DNA of 64,000 bases from assembly GCF_026314945.1 (NCBI RefSeq), contig NZ_CP111121.1:2604001-2668000 (forward strand), given 5' to 3'. This document shows, in pieces, positions 9,274-17,330 of this stretch. The position numbers and the translations under genes were made by a program. This stretch comes from Chryseobacterium fluminis (lineage in GTDB: Bacteria > Bacteroidota > Bacteroidia > Flavobacteriales > Weeksellaceae). Every line of letters begins with the position of its first letter. Position 1 is the first letter of the stretch. The notes under the pieces were generated by a model. The model was not told where the DNA came from. It did no database searches and saw only the letters and a list, made by a program, of their open reading frames with translations.

Positions 9274-9304
9274 TTTGCATTTTCTAAAATAATCTATATC
9301 TTTG
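9274..9304 (+). promoter_or_regulatory. Full consensus promoter of rpmH
   Basis: TTTG (9274-9277), 19 nt, then TATCTTTG (9297-9304): both elements of the Bacteroidota promoter at textbook spacing. It directs rpmH, whose ATG is at 9348. Confidence 0.85.
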
Positions 9305-9347
9305 CAACCTGAAAATTAATAGATAATTACGATTTAAACATATAGTA

Positions 9348-9506
9348 ATGAGTAAAAGAACATTCCAGCCATCAGAAAGAAAAAGAAGAAACAAACACGG
9401 TTTCAGAGAAAGAATGTCTACGCCAAATGGAAGAAGAGTTTTGGCTGCGAGAAGAGCTAAAGGCAGAAAGAGTTTAACTGTAAGTGCTGCACGCGCTAAG
9501 AGATAA
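9348..9506 (+). CDS. rpmH: 50S ribosomal protein L34
   Basis: A 52-residue, extremely basic ribosomal protein that binds 23S rRNA. It begins [20 protein letters not shown] and carries the L34 core [20 protein letters not shown]; family members are 44-55 residues. It has a full consensus promoter and is followed at once by a hairpin terminator, so it is transcribed alone. The rnpA and dnaA neighbours seen in many other bacteria are absent here. Confidence 0.97.
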   Translation: MSKRTFQPSERKRRNKHGFRERMSTPNGRRVLAARRAKGRKSLTVSAARAKR

Positions 9507-9529
9507 TCTTTTATTATCATATACAAATC

Positions 9530-9561
9530 ATGCTTGAAAAGAAGTTTTTCAGGCATTTTTT
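9530..9561 (+). terminator. Terminator of rpmH
   Basis: ATGCTTGAAAA (9530-9540) pairs with TTTTCAGGCAT (9546-9556), with one G-U pair, followed by six T. Confidence 0.85.
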
Positions 9562-9658
9562 GTTGTTAAAATTTACTAAAATTTACATTCCTTAGTGTTC
9601 TTTTTACTATTTTTAAAGGCTGAAAATATTTTTAGAAATAGTACTTTAAAATTGAATT

Positions 9659-10369
9659 ATGCCACATACCCATATTGCCGGAGATAATATTATAAGTCTG
9701 CAACATGCCAAGATTGCGCAAAAAAACTTCACTGTTCTTTCTGATGTTAATTTAAATATTAAAAAGGGCAGATTCTGCTACCTTATCGGAAAAACAGGCT
9801 CCGGGAAAAGCTCTCTTCTAAAGACACTTTACGGACACATCCCCCTGGCTGCAGGACATGGAGCGGTAGTGGGGTTTGATCTGGAAAAGATGAGAACTTC
9901 CGATGTGCCGAACCTGAGAAGAAAATTGGGAATCGTATTTCAGGATTTCCAGTTGCTGTCTGACAGAACGGTTGAAAAGAACCTGAAATTTGTTCTGGAA
10001 GCCACCGGCTGGAATGACAAAATAAAAATGGAAGACCGCATCAACGAGGTATTATCGAGTGTGAATATGAAAAGCAAAAAGCACAAAATGCCTCATGAGC
10101 TTTCAGGAGGAGAGCAACAGCGTATCGCTATTGCCAGGGCTTTGCTGAACCACCCTGATCTTATTTTAGCGGATGAGCCAACGGGAAATCTCGACCCTGA
10201 AACGTCAAACGAAATCATGACATTGCTGAAACAGGTCGCCCTTGAAAACGGAGCCGCTGTAGTAATGGCAACCCACGATTATCACATGATCCAGAACTTT
10301 CCGGGAGAAGCGATCCGATGTGAGGACGGAAAAGTTTCCGTACTGGATACCGCCGAGCTGTTTGAATAA
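9659..10369 (+). CDS. ftsE: Cell division ATP-binding protein FtsE
   Basis: The ABC ATPase that pairs with FtsX at the septum to control cell-wall hydrolases. The 236 residues show Walker A GKTGSGKSS (about 44-52), the Q-loop FQDFQLL, signature LSGGEQQR, Walker B LILADEP and the switch His in ATHDYH. The length fits FtsE. No ftsX lies next to it, so the partner permease must be encoded elsewhere. A hairpin at 10471-10496 ends the transcript. Confidence 0.88.
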   Translation: MPHTHIAGDNIISLQHAKIAQKNFTVLSDVNLNIKKGRFCYLIGKTGSGKSSLLKTLYGHIPLAAGHGAVVGFDLEKMRTSDVPNLRRKLGIVFQDFQLLSDRTVEKNLKFVLEATGWNDKIKMEDRINEVLSSVNMKSKKHKMPHELSGGEQQRIAIARALLNHPDLILADEPTGNLDPETSNEIMTLLKQVALENGAAVVMATHDYHMIQNFPGEAIRCEDGKVSVLDTAELFE

Positions 10370-10470
10370 AACATAACGGATTTAGAGATTATAATATAAT
10401 CAACTTCTAAAATCTAAGTTCTAAGTTATTTTTTAAAAACATGAAACTCTTTCGTGAGTTCAAGATATAG

Positions 10471-10496
10471 GTCCGAGTATTGTCTCGGACTTTTTT
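10471..10496. terminator. Terminator between ftsE and trmN6
   Basis: GTCCGAG (10471-10477) pairs with CTCGGAC (10484-10490), followed by six T. It lies between two converging genes, so it may serve both strands, though the T-run is on the plus strand. Confidence 0.8.
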
Positions 10497-10499
10497 CTA

Positions 10500-11120
10500 T
10501 TACCAATTCACATTCTTCACACCGGCTTTCGATAGAGAGAATTCCAGGATCAGTCTTTTTACTTTTGCATTCTGAATGCCCTTAATATGGATTCTGCGCA
10601 TTAAAAACAATTTATTTTTTTCGGCAATTTCAATAAATCCATTTCCGGCTTCAACCGGAATAATCACAGAAAAAATCCCTTTTTCAGAAAGAAGAGCAGA
10701 CGATTTTGAAATCAACTGATGAAAGTTCAATTCTACCGTTTGCCTCGCAATCTTATCTTTATCAGAACCGGATTCTTCAAAGTAAGGAGGATTGGAGACG
10801 ATGAGATCAAAACGATCTGTTGTATCAAAACGCTTAAAATCCTGCAGTTTATTTTTCAGTCTGGATGCAAATGGCGAATTTGCAAAATTTATTCCAGTAA
10901 GGCAGGCAGCTTCCTGATTGATATCAATTCCTAAGAATTCTGCCTGCAAGTTTCTCTGTGCCAGCATTAATGAGATCAAGCCTGTTCCTGTTCCTATTTC
11001 CAGAACTTTCCGGGCATGACCGACATTTGCCATGGCTCCAAGCAGAACACCGTCTGTCCCCACCCGGAAAACGTCTTTCGACTGTTGAATTTCAAATTGT
11101 TTAAATGTAAAAGACTTCAC
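10500..11120 (-). CDS. tRNA1(Val) (adenine(37)-N6)-methyltransferase family (TrmN6/YfiC)
   Basis: A 206-residue SAM-dependent N6-adenine methyltransferase. The N-terminal stretch FRVGTDGVLLGAMANV is characteristic of TrmN6. Motif I follows as VLEIGTGTGLISLMLAQ and the catalytic motif is NPPYFEES. The start codon is GTG and shares its first G with the last base of the upstream kinase stop TAG, a layout that suggests translational coupling. It is last in a ribE-histidine kinase-trmN6 operon. Confidence 0.85.
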   Translation of the reverse strand: MKSFTFKQFEIQQSKDVFRVGTDGVLLGAMANVGHARKVLEIGTGTGLISLMLAQRNLQAEFLGIDINQEAACLTGINFANSPFASRLKNKLQDFKRFDTTDRFDLIVSNPPYFEESGSDKDKIARQTVELNFHQLISKSSALLSEKGIFSVIIPVEAGNGFIEIAEKNKLFLMRRIHIKGIQNAKVKRLILEFSLSKAGVKNVNW

Positions 11121-12574
11121 TATAAATTAGTAGGCAGTGTAATGGTAAATGTTGAACCCTTTCCCTCTTCAGACTTTACGGAAATTTCACCCTTATAATC
11201 TTCGACCATTTTCCTTACCATCGATAAACCGAGGCCCATTCCACTGTTCTTAGAGGTAAAATTAGGTTCAAAAATTCTTTCATACATATTAGCAGCAATC
11301 CCGATCCCGTTATCCTGAACAGAAATCATTACTCTTCGCTGATGTTGTTCTACATCTACATTAATAATCAGTTTCCGCTCGTCGCTTTCTGCCTGCTTGG
11401 CATTTGTAACAAGATTGGTAATAATTCTGGACAGATAAATTCTATCCATATTAATCATTATATTACTTTTATTGGAATGCATGAAGATACTGTCGTCATT
11501 AAAAACCCGGAGGGTATCTTCAACTTCAGCATTTAAATTGATCACCTCATTATTCTTTTCAGGAAGTTTCGCGAATTCTGAAAATGCAGAAGCTACTGTG
11601 GCAATCAGATCAATCTGATCTACCATGGTTTTGCTCAGCTGCCTAACTTTCTCTTTGATATTCGGATCTTGAGGATCAAATTTCCTTTCAAAATTCTGAA
11701 TGGTAAGTTTCATAGGCGTCAAAGGATTCTTCACCTCATGGGCCACCTGTTTTGCCATTTCACGCCATGCCTCCTCTGAAGCCTTAAAACGCAATCGTTC
11801 TTTCTGATCCTGAATCTGGAGGATCATCCTGTTATATGCTCTTGCCAGTGCATTAAGCTCATCATTTTTATAATATCTGATAGGATGCATATCATTCTCA
11901 AATAAAGTAATCCGGGTAATCATATCGGAAAACTTGGTGATGGTTTTTGCAAGACTGCTCGAAGTAACCCAGCTGATCCATACGCTGAAAAGAATAAGGA
12001 AAAAATCGACCAGTAAAATATATTTTACATACTGATGCAAAACATCATAATAGGCAGATTCATTATGGTAGAGTGGAATGTAAATGATAGCAATCGGTTC
12101 CAGCTCATTATTTTTCAGAACCAGATAAGAGGAAGTAAAAACAGCATCTTTAGCCTGGTCATACCCTCTTATATCCACTCTCGCGTCTGTTGCCAGGATC
12201 TTATTAACAATCGTGACAGGGATTGTCTTCTGCTCTATCAGACTTTCGTCTTTGTTAGAGAGGAGATAATTTCCTTTTAAATCATAGATAACGATATCAT
12301 GCTGGTTGATGTCTGCAATTTCAAAGATTTTGTTTTCCAAAACTTTTGGAAGATCCTCTGTATCAATCGTAGATCTGCTCACAGCATAATCCAAATAGCG
12401 CATTACTGCCATGGTCTTATCCTGCATGTCGATCTTGCTTTGCTGCAGAGAATTATTCCTTAATACGAAATAAGGGACCAAAGAAACCGCAATAACACTT
12501 AAAAGACATACCAGTAAGAAACCGAAAAACACCCTATTTCTTAAGCTATATCCTTTGTATTTATTAATTGCCAT
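11120..12574 (-). CDS. Sensor histidine kinase (NtrY-like), membrane-bound
   Basis: A 484-residue two-component sensor. One membrane helix lies near residues 14-34, a periplasmic sensor region spans about 35-175, and a second helix lies near 180-200. A HAMP-type linker follows, then the H-box VAHEVKNPLTPMKL (His near residue 279), the N-box LVTNAKQAESD and the G boxes DNGIGIAANMYE and SGMGLGLSMVRKM. Layout and H-box resemble NtrY-like kinases of Bacteroidota. No response regulator lies nearby, so it is an orphan. Its start overlaps the end of ribE by 11 nt. Confidence 0.88.
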   Translation of the reverse strand: MAINKYKGYSLRNRVFFGFLLVCLLSVIAVSLVPYFVLRNNSLQQSKIDMQDKTMAVMRYLDYAVSRSTIDTEDLPKVLENKIFEIADINQHDIVIYDLKGNYLLSNKDESLIEQKTIPVTIVNKILATDARVDIRGYDQAKDAVFTSSYLVLKNNELEPIAIIYIPLYHNESAYYDVLHQYVKYILLVDFFLILFSVWISWVTSSSLAKTITKFSDMITRITLFENDMHPIRYYKNDELNALARAYNRMILQIQDQKERLRFKASEEAWREMAKQVAHEVKNPLTPMKLTIQNFERKFDPQDPNIKEKVRQLSKTMVDQIDLIATVASAFSEFAKLPEKNNEVINLNAEVEDTLRVFNDDSIFMHSNKSNIMINMDRIYLSRIITNLVTNAKQAESDERKLIINVDVEQHQRRVMISVQDNGIGIAANMYERIFEPNFTSKNSGMGLGLSMVRKMVEDYKGEISVKSEEGKGSTFTITLPTNL

Positions 12575-13160
12575 CCTGCCTTTTAATTAACTTAGCAATA
12601 TACTTACCAATTATATCAAATTCTAAATTAACTTTATCGCCGGATTTTAAATGTTTCATATTCGTAAACTCCCAGGTATACGGAATGATGGCTACGGAAA
12701 ACCGGGAATCCTCACTTTTAGCAACCGTTAAGCTTATTCCGTTTACGGTAATAGAACCCTGCGGAACGGTTACAAAACCACCGTTAGCGTTATATTGTAT
12801 GGTAATAAAATAGCTCCCGTCTTTATTTTCAATGCTTACCACTTCTCCTGTAGTGTCCACATGTCCCTGAACAATATGTCCGTCCAGTCTTCCATCCATT
12901 TTCATGCAGCGTTCAAGATTAACAACGCTTCCCACTTCCCATTTTCCGAGATTAGTTTTTTCTAAGGTTTCGTTGATTGCTGTTACTACATACTGATCCT
13001 CTTCAATCTTCACAACCGTCAGGCAACATCCGTTATGGGCAAGACTCTGATCTATTTTTAATTCATCCGTAAACGGGCAGGTAAGCGTAAAATCGATGTT
13101 ACTTCCATTTTCTTCAATCCTCTCAATAACTCCGACTGCTTCAATAATTCCTGTGAACAT
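12564..13160 (-). CDS. ribE: Riboflavin synthase
   Basis: Converts two 6,7-dimethyl-8-ribityllumazine molecules to riboflavin. The 198 residues contain two lumazine-binding barrels. The first opens with MFTGIIEAVG and includes LAHNGCCLTVV; the second opens near DGHIVQGHVDTTG and includes VNGISLTV, the paired motifs typical of the enzyme. It is first in an overlapping operon with a histidine kinase and trmN6. No FMN riboswitch is evident in the short upstream region. Confidence 0.95.
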   Translation of the reverse strand: MFTGIIEAVGVIERIEENGSNIDFTLTCPFTDELKIDQSLAHNGCCLTVVKIEEDQYVVTAINETLEKTNLGKWEVGSVVNLERCMKMDGRLDGHIVQGHVDTTGEVVSIENKDGSYFITIQYNANGGFVTVPQGSITVNGISLTVAKSEDSRFSVAIIPYTWEFTNMKHLKSGDKVNLEFDIIGKYIAKLIKRQDGN

Positions 13161-13172
13161 ATTATTTTTTGC

Positions 13173-13180
13173 TAAATTTG
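13173..13180 (+). promoter_or_regulatory. -7 box TAAATTTG for pdxA
   Basis: TAAATTTG lies 28 nt before the pdxA ATG in the 48-bp gap shared with the divergent ribE. No clear -33 element. Confidence 0.5.
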
Positions 13181-13208
13181 TAAATTATAATCTTCAAAGA
13201 TAATCAAA

Positions 13209-14300
13209 ATGAGCCCAAAAAACCATAAAGTACGAGTAGGAATTTCAATCGGAGATTTCAACGGCATCGGTCCCGAAATCATTATGAAATCCCTGGCAGA
13301 CAAAACCATTACGGATTTTTTCACCACGGTAATTTTTGGTTCGGGTAAATTATTTACTTATCAGAAAAATATTTTTAAGCTAAATCTTAATTTCAATTAC
13401 ATAAACGACGCTTCACAGGCACATGCAGGAAAACTGAATATGGTAAATCTTGTCAAAGACAATGTGACTGTAGAATTGGGAGTACCTACTGAAGAATCTA
13501 CCAGAATGGCTATCGACTCTCTGGAAGCTGCAACAGAAGCTTTGTTGAAAGGGGAGATCGATGTGATCGTAACGGCCCCGATCAATAAAGATGAAATGGT
13601 GAAGATGGGCTTTAAGCACCCCGGACACACCGGCTATTTTGAAGAAAAGTTCAATAAAAAAGGATTAATGTTTTTGGTGACGGAAGAACTTAAAGTAGCG
13701 GTTTCTACCCATCACATTCCTATTGCACAGGTAGCTGAAAATATTTCTAAAGAGAAAATAAAAAAGCAAATCAGAGTACTAAACCAGACATTGATCGAAG
13801 ATTTCAATATTTCGAGACCCAAGATTGCTGTTTTAGGATTAAACCCTCACTCAGGAGATGGTGGCGTTATTGGAACTGAGGAGATTGAGATCATAGGACC
13901 AGCCATCAAAGAGCTTTCGGACAATGGAATTCTGGCTTTTGGCCCGTTCCCTGCCGATAGTTTTTTTCAGCCGAATAAGTATAAAAATTTTGATGCTGTT
14001 TTAGCCATGTATCACGATCAGGGATTAGCGCCTTTTAAAACTTTAGCCTATGAAGAGGGCGTAAATTACACCGCAGGACTTCCTGTCATAAGAACTTCTC
14101 CGGATCATGGCGTTGCTTACGATATTGCAGGAAAAAATGTCGCAGATCCGCAAAGTTTTACAGAGGCCATCTTCACTGCTATTAACATATTCAGGCACAG
14201 AACCGAATATAATGATTTGATGAGTAACAGAATGCAGCCGAGAAAAATGGCTGTAGATAATGGAATAGATGAAGATCTGCCGGATGAAACTGAAGGCTAA
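13209..14300 (+). CDS. pdxA: 4-hydroxythreonine-4-phosphate dehydrogenase PdxA
   Basis: An NAD-dependent oxidative decarboxylation step of DXP-dependent pyridoxal phosphate synthesis. The 363 residues start with VGISIGDFNGIGPEII and contain VTAPINKDEM, the metal-site motif PGHTGYFEE, GLNPHSGDGG, AMYHDQGLAPFK and TSPDHGVAYDIAGK, which match PdxA throughout. The acidic tail after residue about 345 is slightly longer than usual. It is divergent from ribE. Confidence 0.95.
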   Translation: MSPKNHKVRVGISIGDFNGIGPEIIMKSLADKTITDFFTTVIFGSGKLFTYQKNIFKLNLNFNYINDASQAHAGKLNMVNLVKDNVTVELGVPTEESTRMAIDSLEAATEALLKGEIDVIVTAPINKDEMVKMGFKHPGHTGYFEEKFNKKGLMFLVTEELKVAVSTHHIPIAQVAENISKEKIKKQIRVLNQTLIEDFNISRPKIAVLGLNPHSGDGGVIGTEEIEIIGPAIKELSDNGILAFGPFPADSFFQPNKYKNFDAVLAMYHDQGLAPFKTLAYEEGVNYTAGLPVIRTSPDHGVAYDIAGKNVADPQSFTEAIFTAINIFRHRTEYNDLMSNRMQPRKMAVDNGIDEDLPDETEG

Positions 14301-14341
14301 TTTTTTAAAAGAAATTTTAAAGTAATTTGTTATAAATTTTA

Positions 14342-14372
14342 TTTGTTATTTTAAAAAAATTGCATATTTTTG
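14342..14372 (+). promoter_or_regulatory. Consensus promoter of the DUF177-rpmF operon
   Basis: TTTG (14342-14345), 19 nt, then TATTTTTG (14365-14372). The box ends only 12 nt before the ATG at 14385, so the transcript should have a very short leader. Confidence 0.8.
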
Positions 14373-14384
14373 CACACTCATTTT

Positions 14385-14906
14385 ATGGACAAGTTAAGAA
14401 ACTATGACGTAAGCTTTTCCGGACTTAAAACCGGCAAGCACGAGTTCAGGTATGAGATAGATAAAGAGTTCTTTCAATTATTTGACACTGAACAGGAATT
14501 TACAAATCCTAAAATTACAGTAGAAGTCTTATTGGATAAGCATTCTACGTTTTTAGAGTTTGAGATCAAAGTAGATGGAACGGTAGAATTGGTTTGTGAT
14601 ATTACAAACGTCAATTTCGATCATCCTATTGAAAATGAGATCGGCGTATTGGTAAAATTTGGTGAGGAATATGACGACAGCGAGGAAGATGTTATTACGA
14701 TTCCTTCTAATGATCATGCCTTCAATATTGCACAATTGATTTATGAAAATGTGGTTCTTTCAATACCCATGAAAAAGATATCACCTGACGTAACCGATGA
14801 AGATCTGGAAATTCTTGAAAAATTCGGTCCCAAAGAAACCGAAGCAGAAGAACCTAAAAGTGACCCACGATGGGATGCACTTAAAAATTTAAAGAATAAA
14901 AATTAA
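14385..14906 (+). CDS. DUF177 (YceD-family) protein
   Basis: A 173-residue acidic cytoplasmic protein of the DUF177/YceD family, which is regularly found directly upstream of rpmF and has been linked to 23S rRNA or ribosome biogenesis. The visible family pattern is a beta-rich N-terminal half with LEFEIKVDGTVELVCDI, then an acidic segment EEYDDSEEDV and the helical ENVVLSIPMKKI. A frame extension back to a TTG at 14370 is rejected because that TTG lies inside the promoter box. rpmF follows 65 nt downstream. Confidence 0.88.
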   Translation: MDKLRNYDVSFSGLKTGKHEFRYEIDKEFFQLFDTEQEFTNPKITVEVLLDKHSTFLEFEIKVDGTVELVCDITNVNFDHPIENEIGVLVKFGEEYDDSEEDVITIPSNDHAFNIAQLIYENVVLSIPMKKISPDVTDEDLEILEKFGPKETEAEEPKSDPRWDALKNLKNKN

Positions 14907-14920
14907 AAATAATTTAAAGA

Positions 14921-14950
14921 TGATGAGATGATGAATCTCATCGCTCATCA
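14921..14950 (+). promoter_or_regulatory. Hairpin in the rpmF leader
   Basis: TGATGAG (14921-14927) pairs with CTCATCA (14944-14950). Inside it GATGA (14930-14934) pairs with TCATC (14938-14942) around the loop ATC. The structure ends 21 nt before the rpmF ATG and has no T-run, so it is not a standard terminator. A role in regulating or processing L32 mRNA is an inference. Confidence 0.45.
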
Positions 14951-14971
14951 AATTAAAAAAGTTATTACAAA

Positions 14972-15175
14972 ATGGCACATCCAAAGAGAAGACAGTCGTC
15001 TACAAGAAGAGATAAGAGAAGAACTCACTACAAAGCCGTAGTTCCTCAATTAGCTAAAGATGCAACAACAGGAGAAATGCACCTTTACCACAGAGCTCAC
15101 TGGCATGAAGGAAAACTTTACTACAGAGGTAAAGTAGTATTAGAAAAAGAAGTAGCTGCTACTGAAGAAAATTAA
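14972..15175 (+). CDS. rpmF: 50S ribosomal protein L32
   Basis: A 67-residue large-subunit protein beginning [20 protein letters not shown], the L32 signature. The zinc-type Cys pairs of some L32 proteins are absent, so this is the C-minus form. It is second in the DUF177-rpmF operon and is followed by a hairpin that also borders the accB promoter. Confidence 0.97.
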   Translation: MAHPKRRQSSTRRDKRRTHYKAVVPQLAKDATTGEMHLYHRAHWHEGKLYYRGKVVLEKEVAATEEN

Positions 15176-15210
15176 GAGTCGTTTTCCTCGAAAAACACTC
15201 GTTTTTATAC

Positions 15211-15248
15211 AAAAACCGCTCGATTTTAATAAAATTTGGCGGTTTTTT
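15211..15248 (+). terminator. Terminator of the DUF177-rpmF operon
   Basis: AAAACCGC within 15211-15219 pairs with GCGGTTTT at 15239-15246 and runs into T residues. An inner ATTTT/AAAAT stem extends it. The T-run overlaps the likely -33 region of the accB promoter. Confidence 0.75.
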
Positions 15249-15278
15249 GTTGTTTTTTATGTTTTTTTGGTATCTTTG
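15246..15278 (+). promoter_or_regulatory. accB promoter overlapping the rpmF terminator
   Basis: The -7 box TATCTTTG is at 15271-15278. A TTTG at 15246-15249 and a TTG at 15250-15252 fall in the T-run of the preceding terminator, 21 or 18 nt upstream of the box. Confidence 0.7.
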
Positions 15279-15300
15279 GCGAAAATCAAATATCAATTTT

Positions 15301-15783
15301 ATGGACATTAAAGACATACAAAATCTTATTAAGTTTGTATCTAAAGCAGAGGTTTCTGAAGTGAAGTACAAAACTAAAGATTTCGAAATCACTATTAAAA
15401 CTCCATTAGCAGGAAGCGAAGTTACCTATGCTCAGCCTGCGGTTTACCATACTGCACCCCAACAGGCAGCTGCTCCGGCACAAGCCCCTGCTGCTGCAGC
15501 TCCGGTTGCTGAAAAAACTGAGGCTGCGTCTGATGACAGCAAATATGTAACCATTAAATCTCCAATGATCGGAACTTTCTACAGAAAGCCGTCTCCGGAT
15601 AAAGAGGTGTTTGTGAATGTTGGTGACGAAGTTGCTGTCGGTAAAACGGTATGTGTTATTGAGGCAATGAAATTATTCAACCAGATTGAATCTGAAGTAA
15701 GCGGAAAAATCGTTAAAATTTTAGTGGATGATGCTACTCCGGTAGAATATGATCAGCCTTTATTCTTAGTAGATCCATCTTAA
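15301..15783 (+). CDS. accB: Acetyl-CoA carboxylase biotin carboxyl carrier protein
   Basis: Carries the biotin that shuttles carboxyl groups between biotin carboxylase and carboxyltransferase in fatty-acid synthesis. The 160 residues comprise an N-terminal segment MDIKDIQNLIKFV, an Ala/Pro-rich linker (about 55-75) and a C-terminal biotinyl domain with the acceptor motif EAMKLFN (Lys124). A longer frame back to 15247 is rejected because the ATG at 15301 gives the conserved AccB N-terminus and lies after the promoter. accC follows. Confidence 0.95.
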   Translation: MDIKDIQNLIKFVSKAEVSEVKYKTKDFEITIKTPLAGSEVTYAQPAVYHTAPQQAAAPAQAPAAAAPVAEKTEAASDDSKYVTIKSPMIGTFYRKPSPDKEVFVNVGDEVAVGKTVCVIEAMKLFNQIESEVSGKIVKILVDDATPVEYDQPLFLVDPS

Positions 15784-15785
15784 GG

Positions 15786-15820
15786 AATTTTAGATGAAAG
15801 ATTATAAATTTTAGATGAAA
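15786..15820 (+). repeat. Short direct repeat between accB and accC
   Basis: AATTTTAGATGAAA occurs at 15786-15799 and again at 15807-15820, a 21-nt period, in an AT-rich 91-bp spacer with further variants of AAATTTATAATTTAAAATT downstream. Possibly a regulatory or slippage-derived repeat; no function is claimed. Confidence 0.5.
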
Positions 15821-15874
15821 ACTTCATTTAAAATAATTTAAAATTCAAAATTTATAATTTAAAATTTCGAAGAG

Positions 15875-17229
15875 ATGTTCAAAAAAATATTAATTGCCAA
15901 TCGTGGCGAGATCGCAATGCGTATTTTACGTACTTGTAAAGAAATGGGAATCAAAACGGTTGCCGTATACTCTACTGCCGACAAAGACAGTCTTCATGTA
16001 AGATTTGCAGACGAGGCTGTTTGTATTGGCCCTGCCATGAGTAAAGACTCTTATCTTAAAATTCCTAACATTATTGCTGCTGCGGAAATCACAAACGCCG
16101 ATGCTATCCACCCGGGTTATGGCTTCCTGTCTGAAAATGCCAACTTCTCAAGAATCTGTCAGAAGAACGGTATCAAATTCATTGGTGCTTCTCCGGAGCA
16201 GATTGAGAAAATGGGAGACAAAGCCAATGCTAAAGCTACCATGAAAGCAGCAGGCGTACCTTGCGTACCTGGTTCCGACGGATTGATCGAATCTTATGAG
16301 CATGCTGTAAAAACTGCTGAAGAAACAGGTTATCCTGTAATGATCAAGGCTACTGCAGGAGGTGGTGGAAAAGGAATGAGAGCTGTATGGAAAGCTGAAG
16401 ACCTTAAAGATCACTGGGAATCTGCTATTCAGGAAGCTGTAGCTGCCTTCGGAAACGGGGGAATGTACATGGAAAAGCTGATTGAAGAGCCCAGACATAT
16501 CGAAATTCAGGTTGCGGGTGACCAATTTGGTAAAGCATGCCATCTTTCTGAAAGAGACTGTTCGGTTCAGAGAAGAAATCAGAAATTAACAGAAGAAACT
16601 CCTTCTCCTTTCATGACAGATGAACTTCGTGAGAAAATGGGTGAAGCCGCTGTAAAAGCAGCAGAATTTATTGGATACGAAGGTGTAGGAACCATTGAAT
16701 TTTTGGTGGATAAACACAGAAATTTCTATTTCATGGAAATGAATACGAGAATCCAGGTAGAGCACCCGATTACCGAGCAGGTTATTGATTATGATCTGAT
16801 CAGAGAACAAATTCTTTTGGCTGCCGGTACTCCTATTTCAGGAATCAACTATTATCCGAAATTACATTCAATTGAATGCAGAATCAACGCGGAAGACCCT
16901 TATGCTGACTTCAGACCTTCCCGGGAAAAATCACGGGATTAAACATTCCCGGCGGTCACGGGGTAAGAGTAGACACTCACGTGTATTCGGGCTATACCAT
17001 TCCTTCTAACTATGACTCAATGATTGCCAAGCTAATCACAACGGCCCAAACCCGTGAGGAAGCTATTGCCAAAATGAGACGTGCTCTGGAAGAATTTTAT
17101 ATTGAAGGCGTAAAAACAACCATTCCTTTCCACAGACAACTGATGGATAATGAAGATTATCTGGCAGGAAACTACACCACAAAATTCATGGAGGATTTTG
17201 TAATGGACAGAAAATATGATAATCATTAA
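15875..17229 (+). pseudogene. accC: Acetyl-CoA carboxylase biotin carboxylase subunit, frameshifted
   Basis: ATP-dependent carboxylation of biotin on AccB. The first frame (15875-16942) gives the normal N-terminus [19 protein letters not shown], the ATP-grasp loop [26 protein letters not shown] and [16 protein letters not shown]. After [13 protein letters not shown] it loses homology and stops. From 16921 the -1 frame continues exactly as expected ([20 protein letters not shown]) to 17229. Restoring one C in the CCC at 16920-16922 (TCC CCG) gives a 451-residue protein, the normal AccC length. Because AccC is normally essential, a sequencing or assembly deletion is more likely than real loss. 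It follows accB and is ended by a strong hairpin. Confidence 0.93.
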
Positions 17230-17250
17230 GATTATTTCAATAGAATAACG

Positions 17251-17278
17251 AAACTGCCTCACTTTGAGGCAGTTTTTT
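17251..17278 (+). terminator. Terminator of accB-accC
   Basis: AAACTGCCTCA (17251-17261) and TGAGGCAGTTT (17265-17275) form an 11-bp stem with a three-base loop and a T-run. Confidence 0.9.
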
Positions 17279-17305
17279 ATTTTAGGGCTTTTCGTATTAA
17301 ATTAT

Positions 17306-17313
17306 TAACTTTG
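17306..17313 (+). promoter_or_regulatory. -7 box TAACTTTG for rocD
   Basis: TAACTTTG lies 17 nt before the rocD ATG; no clear -33 element. Confidence 0.6.
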
Positions 17314-17330
17314 TAAAAAACCAAATATAT

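Noticed and set aside
13150..13208. FMN riboswitch upstream of ribE
   Set aside because: The gap to pdxA is only 48 bp and lacks the conserved RFN element sequences.
16920..16945. Programmed frameshift in accC
   Set aside because: There is no slippery heptamer with a downstream stem at the site, and two other genes show the same kind of single-base loss, so a deletion or assembly error is the simpler reading.
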